Positions 1 through 5,473 of a DNA stretch of 6,172 bases are shown piece after piece (position 1 is the stretch's first letter; each line of letters starts with the position of its first letter). The notes under the pieces are model-generated. The model was not told where the DNA came from, ran no database searches, and saw nothing but the letters and a program-made list of their open reading frames with translations. Both the position numbers and the translations under genes were made by a program. The stretch is taken from assembly GCA_036501345.1 (NCBI GenBank), contig DASYAN010000097.1:1-6172 (forward strand), read 5' to 3'. The stretch comes from DASYAN01 sp036501345 (GTDB lineage: Bacteria; Chloroflexota; Ktedonobacteria; Ktedonobacterales; Ktedonobacteraceae).

Positions 1-584
1 AGATAGTCACGCAGAAAGAATGGCAAGCCCACAATGACTGTCCCCAGTGTCGCAGCTGCAATGCGTACGGTCGTGGTATTTACTCCATGGTCAGGTGCAC
101 CTACTATCTGACTGATCTTATAAACAAGTGCAATGATGTGAAACTGGAACGGCCCATGCAAAAGAGGATTATACTGGTAATTTCGCAAATTCTCCATCAA
201 TCGCAAGGCGAAATACGCGTGAAGGCTCTCATCATGATGCAAAGGTTTATCACCTAGCCCCCAAAAACGGAGTACAGCCCCCAATAAGATGATTCCCCAG
301 AAAGCAACTGCTGTTAGTATCCACTCACGGGAAGGAGGAAAAAATTTTGCCCTCAGAAATACTTTGGAGAACGATTCGTCCTCACTGCTTGTGATGTTGC
401 TAAGGACATCAAGTTCAACTTCTTTTCTTTCCTGGATAGAAACTGCTTCAACCCTTTCAGCTTGTGGCGACTCGGTAACACCATTATTGCCTTCTTGCCG
501 CACCGCGACGCCATTTTTCCTCTGCTGATTTACAGAAGACGAGGCTTGATATTCTTTTTCACGGAATGTCCTCTGATCTTCCAA
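1..584 (-). CDS. TIGR03663 family (Agl23-like) membrane protein, putative GT-C glycosyltransferase, N-terminal part
   Basis: Only the first 194 codons are visible; the C-terminal part lies beyond base 1. With the TTG at 584 as start, residues 1-85 are polar and charged (many E, Q, R, S) and probably cytoplasmic. A membrane helix follows at about 88-106 (WILTAVAFWGIILLGAVLR), then GLGDKPLHHDES, with the acidic pair D118-E119. HGP is at 143-145, R174 follows, and a second helix begins near 175. The family description I know lists an invariant DE, an HGP tripeptide and two Arg residues near the N-terminus, similarity to PMT-type mannosyltransferases, and frequent neighbourhood with DUF2298 proteins; all of these fit here. 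The likely role is sugar transfer or lipid-linked glycan handling at the outer face of the membrane; the substrate is unknown. No ATG lies in frame before the conserved core. TTG at 584 has GAGAGAG six bases upstream and is my choice; GTG at 503 is the alternative. The in-frame stop upstream is at 632-630. Confidence 0.82.
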   Translation of the reverse strand, partial: MEDQRTFREKEYQASSSVNQQRKNGVAVRQEGNNGVTESPQAERVEAVSIQERKEVELDVLSNITSSEDESFSKVFLRAKFFPPSREWILTAVAFWGIILLGAVLRFWGLGDKPLHHDESLHAYFALRLMENLRNYQYNPLLHGPFQFHIIALVYKISQIVGAPDHGVNTTTVRIAAATLGTVIVGLPFFLRDY

Positions 585-830
585 AGGATTGCTCTCTCTC
601 TTACCAGAATAAACTGGTCCTATACTTCGTTATCTAATCCTGTCTTTCTTGTAGAGAACATTTTCTAACTCAAAGCCCTCTCACTATTGGTCTCTTCTGG
701 ACAGGATACCTGATGAGAAAGGGTTTTTCTAGTGACATCTATAGACAACTTCCGGCGAACTATGAGACACCTGGGTCAACCAATAGGATATCTGACAGCC
801 TCTTTTACTCCAGTGTTCCATCTGCCAGGG
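585..830. other. Intergenic spacer between the DUF2298 and TIGR03663 genes
   Basis: This 246-base gap is much longer than the 26 bases between the two upstream membrane genes. I see no convincing gene, no stem followed by a T-run that would make an intrinsic terminator, and no matched -35/-10 pair. TTGACC on the minus strand at 779-774 looks like a -35, but nothing resembling a -10 lies 16-18 bases downstream. An 8-base inverted repeat (684-691 and 779-786) is present. Two tiny minus-strand ORFs, 821-729 (30 aa) and 661-620 (13 aa), lack good ribosome sites. The downstream gene is therefore probably co-transcribed by read-through, or uses a promoter I cannot recognise. Confidence 0.5.
684..786. 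repeat. 8-bp inverted repeat in the spacer
   Basis: CTATTGGT at 684-691 is the exact reverse complement of ACCAATAG at 779-786, with 87 bases between the arms. In the minus-strand transcript this could close a long-range stem around the middle of the spacer. The arms are short and the loop is large, so chance is a reasonable explanation. Confidence 0.25.
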
Positions 831-3290
831 TTAGGAACCACTGACTTTGTAGATAGTAACTCCCTTGGCTTTATACACAACCTTCATAAATGCATTATAC
901 CTATACAAGTTGACATTAGTATATTTTGTGATCTCTAATGGTCCAATGTACAGATACTGAGCTTTGTAATGAGCCATTAAAGACAAAACAACATGGGGAT
1001 CTGAACTTGTATAGATCTGATCAATGTCTGAACCACGGCGCTGAAATTCAGCATTATTAGCATTATTGTTAAGCCAAGTCAAGCGCCACTGATCCTCATG
1101 GCCCACCCAACCCATCAGCGTTGGCAAGCCTGTAAATGCCGAAATTCGTCCATAGAATGAATAGTCATCGCCCATCGCCTCTACAATTACAGGATCACCC
1201 TGGATGTTAGCATTGAGCCAGCGAATGGCCGCATAATCGTCCGCACTATTAGTATAAGGACAACTCGGACCAGCACAATTTTTCAGGTATTCCAATCCAT
1301 CCAAGCTATTCGTACGCTCTAGGTTTTCCAGAGATCCCAGCCAACCTAGGCTATCCGTAGACCCCAGGTAAGTAGAAGAAAACGTCCCACCACCACTAGC
1401 ATATCGCTCATAAGGTGCAGTCAAAGGATAAACCATACTAGCAAGCACCAGCACCAGCAAAATGAGACCCCACGATAGCCGTATACCCCGCACTATTTGG
1501 AACAGAAATGGAGAGTCTTTCGAGACAGAACGAAAACCATCCAGGATGAAGAAAAGGCCCGCCGAACAGGCCACAGAGAGTAATATCCAAGCCTGAAAAT
1601 AAAACTTAAAGACAGTATTCATGCGATTCAAAACAGTGGTATCAAACGCATCTTTAAGGAAAAATATCTCACAACCAGCCACGAGAGCAAAAGCAGTAGC
1701 CCCCAGCAGCAGAACGAATGCATATGAGCGATCCCGACAGTGATAGCACATCAGTGCCGCACCTAGGATCGCAAAGTTGCTACCAACAACAAAGGTGGCA
1801 CTATTGGGCACTACTACCAAAACCAAGAGAGAGAAGGCCCAAGGAATCAGATAAGCTATAAGCATAAAGCGACCAGTAAACTCCGGAGGCATTGCAAGAG
1901 CATCTTCTTGCCATCGTCCCAAAAGTGGCTGTTTCATTGTACTCACCAGCAAAAGCGAGAAAAAAATAAAAGCAAAAAGGCCAAAAATCAACAATTCATC
2001 GCTGAGCATTGAACGTGATTCTGCAGATACCAAGCCAACACCCTGTGCCGGAGAAATAAAAGTCAAATAGAATGGCAGATAGAAAATAAACGAGAGAGCA
2101 ACCAAGCTTGCCCCAGCAACCAGGATACCAAGGAGCAAGGAAAAAGAAAACTCCTCATGGTAGGCAAACCATTGCTGACCAGTGATACAGACTAGGGTCA
2201 GTCCCATATAGGTTGGATAATCCCATCCGTTCATCAGGTATAAGCTGCCGAGCACAAGTGCCGTACAACTAAGATTTAAGGGAATGGACCAACCACGGCC
2301 AAAGATAAAGATTCCTCTTCCTTCCGCTTCCAGCAACAGGTTAAAAGCCAACCCAACTGCCATAATAGTAAAAGCTAGACTCAGCACATGAGCATGAAAA
2401 CAAGAGAGCAGAAAACTAAAGGCGGGAAACTCATTGATAGTATTAGGAATAACACGCGAAGGATTAAACCAAAGGTTATACAAATTAGGGCTTGATGAGC
2501 TATCATGAGCAATCCACCACTGTTGTGTCGAGGCCAGATTGCCAAAGACAAGCGCCATCAGCATGCCCAGCAGTCCATATGGAATAGCAGGCAATAAAGG
2601 TCGAAGAACCATATCAGGACGTTCCAGCAGAGCACCTGAGTATCGTCGTACTCGCGAACGTAGATAGCGAGCCCACGTGACGACATTACATGTGATCCCA
2701 AACAGATTCACCGCACATAAACCAAAGAAGATACAGATGCCTGTATTGAAAGCGATAGACGGAGACTGTCCCAGCAATTTAGCCAGTACAGCGATAGTAA
2801 AGTGCGCATAATAATAATAATTGATACTATAGCCAGCAAACCACATATCGTTGGGTGGTAGATGGGGACTCCGCATAATGGCAGCGATAAAGCCCTCATC
2901 CATGAACATCTCATAGCTACTGATAGCTGGTCCAAAGGAACGCACCCACCCTAATAAGAAAACCATCCCGAGAAACACGCCTTCAACGACCAGAATATAC
3001 AACATATTTTGACGTACCATCTTCACAATAGCATGGCGCAAATGCATAAATCCCAACGAGCTACCAGCAAGCAATAGAAGTGTAACTACAGCAATAAATA
3101 ACTGATTGAAAGGCAAAATAGGCACACAGATCAATGGCAGCCAGATACAGAATGATAGCAATACCATACCCAATGCCTTGCTGAAAGCCCAACCACGGTC
3201 AGGCAAATTGCGAAACACGCTGAAGGTCAGTGGTAAGCACATCAATCCTAATATTTCGACTAAAGCCCATATCTGAAACAGTTCAAGCAT
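831..3290 (-). CDS. DUF2298 / Chlor_Arch_YYY (TIGR03662) polytopic membrane protein
   Basis: The protein has 819 residues, within the 700-900 usual for the single-domain class of this family, and shows about 16 hydrophobic segments. Four helices occupy residues 5-115. An external loop then carries E127-x-x-M130-D131-E132, LPPND (144-148), WFAGY (150-154) and NYYYYAH (157-163), the family's signature tyrosine run. Further recognisable blocks are NPSRVIPNTINEFPAFSF (276-293), HAH (299-301), GWDYPTY (355-361) and MNTVFKFY (557-564). After the last helix, near residue 640, comes an external domain with SLDG (662-665), DYAAIRWL, GRISAFTGLPTLMGWVGHE (714-732) and YLYIGPLE (779-786). The function of the family is unestablished; GT-C-like glycosyl transfer is my inference from the acidic loop motif and the neighbours. 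Two usually conserved positions differ: the G of YYYxG is A162, and the D of DLHPH is C297. The ATG at 3290 has AGGGA six bases upstream and lies 26 bases after the preceding stop, so the two genes are probably one operon. Confidence 0.9.
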   Translation of the reverse strand: MLELFQIWALVEILGLMCLPLTFSVFRNLPDRGWAFSKALGMVLLSFCIWLPLICVPILPFNQLFIAVVTLLLLAGSSLGFMHLRHAIVKMVRQNMLYILVVEGVFLGMVFLLGWVRSFGPAISSYEMFMDEGFIAAIMRSPHLPPNDMWFAGYSINYYYYAHFTIAVLAKLLGQSPSIAFNTGICIFFGLCAVNLFGITCNVVTWARYLRSRVRRYSGALLERPDMVLRPLLPAIPYGLLGMLMALVFGNLASTQQWWIAHDSSSSPNLYNLWFNPSRVIPNTINEFPAFSFLLSCFHAHVLSLAFTIMAVGLAFNLLLEAEGRGIFIFGRGWSIPLNLSCTALVLGSLYLMNGWDYPTYMGLTLVCITGQQWFAYHEEFSFSLLLGILVAGASLVALSFIFYLPFYLTFISPAQGVGLVSAESRSMLSDELLIFGLFAFIFFSLLLVSTMKQPLLGRWQEDALAMPPEFTGRFMLIAYLIPWAFSLLVLVVVPNSATFVVGSNFAILGAALMCYHCRDRSYAFVLLLGATAFALVAGCEIFFLKDAFDTTVLNRMNTVFKFYFQAWILLSVACSAGLFFILDGFRSVSKDSPFLFQIVRGIRLSWGLILLVLVLASMVYPLTAPYERYASGGGTFSSTYLGSTDSLGWLGSLENLERTNSLDGLEYLKNCAGPSCPYTNSADDYAAIRWLNANIQGDPVIVEAMGDDYSFYGRISAFTGLPTLMGWVGHEDQWRLTWLNNNANNAEFQRRGSDIDQIYTSSDPHVVLSLMAHYKAQYLYIGPLEITKYTNVNLYRYNAFMKVVYKAKGVTIYKVSGS

Positions 3291-3316
3291 AAACTTTCCC
3301 TAACACAGCTCCTCTG

Positions 3317-5242
3317 TCAAGATGTCTTGATCACCTCTGCCATGCTGACAAAAGGTAGATGGACACCTTCTAGCAGTTTGTGGAAGAGTTGATCGGAAGT
3401 ATAAGGATAAGGAGTATCACGCACAAAAATGCGGGCCGTTGGATGATCAAAGACTGAATAGCTTTCATCAGCACGACGATCATTAAGAGCTATCCCAAAA
3501 AGATGGGGATAATCATCAAACTGTGCCGCCAAGTGAAAGCCAAGTTGCCCACTAAAGAGTAACTGATAGTAGTGGATGGTCAAAGGATAGCGCTGAGGGA
3601 GACGCGGAATAGACTTATCCAGACGATCAGTGGCCATCGTAATAGCATTCACTTTAGGGAGAATAGCAGCCAATTGCCGTGCCTTCGCTACTGTATCGTC
3701 ACTATAAAGATCCAATCCAGATACAGACTCAGCCTGAGTAAACATGGATGGATCGTACCCATCGACAGGAACTGGCAAAGGATCATCCCATTGCTCATAG
3801 GTTAGTATACTACCAGGAGGCAGATAATGATACATCCAAACAGAAGCCTGAATACGGGTATTGGGTTCACTATAGACGTTGAGCAATGCTAACCCTTGAA
3901 AGATCGTTCCGACCAACACACTTACCAGTAAGCAGGCACCTAATGCCCTCTTCCCTGACACATAAAGCCTTGTTCCTTTAGAATAGCCCCGGTCAGGAGG
4001 CGTGGGGAATAACATCGGGTTTTCCCTTGCTCTTCGATCCGTCTGAGGAGACTGCAATAACAGTGGTAACACCCTATTCTGTCTCCGCAAAAAGCCGTCT
4101 TCTGACCTCAGGAGCCCTCGAACCACTGCTAGCACACCTACTGCAGCCATCAGGGTAAGTAATGGATAGATGGGTAACATATAGCGCATATACTTAGTAT
4201 AGAAACTCCCAACAATAGCACTATAGACGAGTACCCAGGAAAGCACAACCAGCCAGGAACCGGCATCACGCGTCAAGGCACGCCAGATAAACCACAATAA
4301 TGCTGCAAGTGCACTACATCCCAATGTCACTCCCATGCCCCAGAGGACCATATTCTGTCCTTCGTAGAGATAAGGTATGGTTCCAGCAAATTGCCGGGTA
4401 TAGGGAACATCGAGCACACCACGAGCTACATCACCCTCCTGTATTACTAGACGGCAGAAGTTGTTAAAATCTAGCAGTGCATAAGGCTCAACAAGCAAAA
4501 AAATTAAAAGAGCAATAGAAACAGCAAAGACTAACATACAGAAAGCATCTAAGAAGTCACGCTGTTTATACCAGCGCAATCCAATCGCAACCAGCAAAGG
4601 AATAGCTAGAGGTGCAGCACTAAATTTCGTACCGAGTGCAAGGCCATAACCCAGGCCAACCACAAAAGCCCAACGTATAGGCGTATTGGTATCAACCAGT
4701 GCCACACAAGCTAATATCGTAAGCATTACAAAGAAGAGGAGCATGGTATCCACAGCATAGAAGTGTGAAAGTTGCAATTGTAGGGGAGTAAACACAACTA
4801 GAGCTGCCGCAAACAAAGCAACATTCCACCCATAAGGCCGCATGGGAAGATCATTCTGGGTCAGCCGCAACCCTAGCAGAGCGGTCAAAAGAATAGTACC
4901 AGTATCAAAGAGAGCCGAAATAGCACGCCCAATGAGCATCAAATTGGCAAACGCCGCCGGACTTGAAAAATTATAGTGCAAAATAGCGCCAATTAAAGCT
5001 AAGAGATAGAGGGGGAAAGAACCATAAGCAAAAAAATGGGGGTTGAGCGGAGATTGCGTTGGATCAAGAAACTGCGCCCAGCTCGTTGGCCAGCGTAAAG
5101 CAGTGACTTGGAAAAGAATCTCACGCTCATCGGGATGGAAACTATTTCCTTGATCCCAATTGAGACCGTATAACCGCAAGACAAAGCCGCCAAGACATAA
5201 GACTCCCAGAGCCAAAGGTCTCCAGCGAATAACGATCTTCAT
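3317..5242 (-). CDS. GT39/PMT_2-like GT-C glycosyltransferase, integral membrane
   Basis: The product is 641 residues from the ATG at 5242. An N-terminal helix (about 9-27, ending VLRLYGL) leads into an external loop with H36-P37-D38-E39, the acidic motif holding the catalytic aspartate in dolichyl- or polyprenyl-phosphate-sugar-dependent transferases. NPHFFAYGSFPLYLL follows at 67-81, then about ten more helices, including LSHFYAVDTML and GLALGTKFSAAP. Residues 378-435 form a basic, proline-containing hydrophilic stretch between two helices. The C-terminal 180 or so residues lie outside the membrane and include EQWDDPLP (E483, W485, D486, D487) and DESYSVFDHP (592-601), blocks I recognise from related Chloroflexi proteins. 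It probably transfers a sugar from a polyprenyl carrier to an unknown acceptor. TTG (5248) and GTG (5245) lie in frame just upstream, but ATG at 5242 fits best because it overlaps the TGA of a leader ORF. The only SD-like sequence (AGAGGA, 5267-5262) is 19 bases from that ATG, too far for normal use. Confidence 0.88.
   Translation of the reverse strand: MKIVIRWRPLALGVLCLGGFVLRLYGLNWDQGNSFHPDEREILFQVTALRWPTSWAQFLDPTQSPLNPHFFAYGSFPLYLLALIGAILHYNFSSPAAFANLMLIGRAISALFDTGTILLTALLGLRLTQNDLPMRPYGWNVALFAAALVVFTPLQLQLSHFYAVDTMLLFFVMLTILACVALVDTNTPIRWAFVVGLGYGLALGTKFSAAPLAIPLLVAIGLRWYKQRDFLDAFCMLVFAVSIALLIFLLVEPYALLDFNNFCRLVIQEGDVARGVLDVPYTRQFAGTIPYLYEGQNMVLWGMGVTLGCSALAALLWFIWRALTRDAGSWLVVLSWVLVYSAIVGSFYTKYMRYMLPIYPLLTLMAAVGVLAVVRGLLRSEDGFLRRQNRVLPLLLQSPQTDRRARENPMLFPTPPDRGYSKGTRLYVSGKRALGACLLVSVLVGTIFQGLALLNVYSEPNTRIQASVWMYHYLPPGSILTYEQWDDPLPVPVDGYDPSMFTQAESVSGLDLYSDDTVAKARQLAAILPKVNAITMATDRLDKSIPRLPQRYPLTIHYYQLLFSGQLGFHLAAQFDDYPHLFGIALNDRRADESYSVFDHPTARIFVRDTPYPYTSDQLFHKLLEGVHLPFVSMAEVIKTS
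3980..4080. repeat. Inverted repeat bordering the hydrophilic insert in the glycosyltransferase gene
   Basis: AGAATAG (3980-3986) and CTATTCT (4074-4080) are exact reverse complements 87 bases apart. A second pair, GGTCAG (3991-3996) and CTGACC (4102-4107), lies nearby but is offset. They sit inside the part of the gene coding for the basic, proline-containing loop (residues about 378-435). This could be an intragenic repeat element kept in frame, but short arms like these also occur by chance. Confidence 0.25.
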
Positions 5243-5259
5243 CACCAAAATACGTGATG
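5240..5259 (-). promoter_or_regulatory. Hairpin covering the glycosyltransferase start codon
   Basis: In the transcript, CATCAC (5259-5254) pairs perfectly with GTGATG (5245-5240) across an 8-base loop, GTATTTTG. The right arm contains both the GTG and the ATG that could start the glycosyltransferase, and the third candidate, TTG, falls across the loop end. The stop of the leader ORF also lies in the right arm. A ribosome finishing the leader would open the stem, so the arrangement fits translational coupling. Six base pairs is a modest stem, and the regulatory role is inference. Confidence 0.45.
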
Positions 5260-5295
5260 GTTCCTCTCTATCCTATCAATGGGATAGAACACCAC
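5242..5295 (-). CDS. Putative 17-residue leader peptide, translationally coupled to the glycosyltransferase
   Basis: GTG at 5295 has a strong Shine-Dalgarno, AAGGAG (5307-5302), exactly six bases upstream. It opens a frame for MVFYPIDRIERNHHVFW and then TGA. The last A of the TGA is the first base of the glycosyltransferase ATG (TGATG), a classic stop-start overlap for coupling. The leader's ribosome site is much better than the one available to the glycosyltransferase itself. The peptide has no run of one amino acid beyond two His, so classical amino-acid attenuation is not obvious. A second GTG directly follows the first and could be the start; another GTG lies at 5310. I do not recognise the peptide. 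It may matter only as a ribosome-delivery device, and its expression is unproven. Confidence 0.45.
   Translation of the reverse strand: MVFYPIDRIERNHHVFW
5268..5287 (-). repeat. Short hairpin with two alternative pairings inside the leader ORF
   Basis: In the transcript, CTATCC (5287-5282) can pair with GGATAG (5273-5268). Alternatively CTATC (5287-5283) can pair with the adjacent GATAG (5277-5273). The two right-hand arms come from a GATAGGATAG tandem, so the two folds exclude each other. The element lies directly before the AGAGGA sequence upstream of the glycosyltransferase. The stems are short and function is uncertain. Confidence 0.3.
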
Positions 5296-5301
5296 GTTGC
5301 T

Positions 5302-5307
5302 CTCCTT
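5302..5307 (-). promoter_or_regulatory. Shine-Dalgarno of the leader ORF
   Basis: AAGGAG on the minus strand is followed by a six-base spacer (AGCAAC) and then GTG at 5295. It is the best ribosome-binding site in the spacer and is the main reason to believe that the leader ORF is translated. Confidence 0.55.
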
Positions 5308-5322
5308 CACTGTTCTCTCTTA

Positions 5323-5328
5323 ATTATA
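5323..5328 (-). promoter_or_regulatory. Possible second -10 element
   Basis: A perfect TATAAT reads at 5328-5323 on the minus strand, but the bases 16-18 upstream (around TCTATT) do not resemble TTGACA and there is no TG extension. If used, transcription would begin near 5317, leaving about 22 bases before the leader GTG. In AT-rich spacer sequence this could be chance. Confidence 0.3.
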
Positions 5329-5394
5329 AATGATACTCTTGATTGAATAGAGTAACCTCACCCATGAGATAGGTAATTACAAGAATATTTTCTT

Positions 5395-5423
5395 AGTATA
5401 TGAACTATGACAACAAAGGTCAA
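5395..5423 (-). promoter_or_regulatory. Sigma70-type promoter for the glycosyltransferase operon
   Basis: On the minus strand, TTGACC (5423-5418) and TATACT (5400-5395) are separated by exactly 17 bases, each element matching the consensus at five of six positions. It lies about 50 bases beyond the clp stop codon and about 150 bases before the glycosyltransferase ATG. The transcript would start near 5388 and carry a leader of roughly 145 bases containing the leader ORF and the hairpins. This makes the membrane-protein genes a unit separable from clp. Confidence 0.6.
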
Positions 5424-5473
5424 GAGACAGTACTTGAGAGGCATACACTTTCAAAAGTCAGTCAATGAAGCAT

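Noticed and set aside
289..668. Two overlapping plus-strand ORFs (79 and 68 aa) near the left edge
   Set aside because: Both mostly lie antisense to the TIGR03663 frame, which carries the family motifs; the second only extends into the spacer.
774..779. TTGACC as a promoter for the TIGR03663 gene
   Set aside because: The bases at the -10 distance read GCCGGA, with no TATAAT-like sequence at 16-18 bases.
729..821. 30-residue minus-strand ORF starting 10 bases after the DUF2298 stop
   Set aside because: It has only a weak purine stretch before its ATG, no recognisable sequence and no stop-start coupling to the next gene.
3572..3805. 77-residue plus-strand ORF inside the glycosyltransferase gene
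   Set aside because: It is antisense to the conserved EQWDDPLP region and has no independent support.
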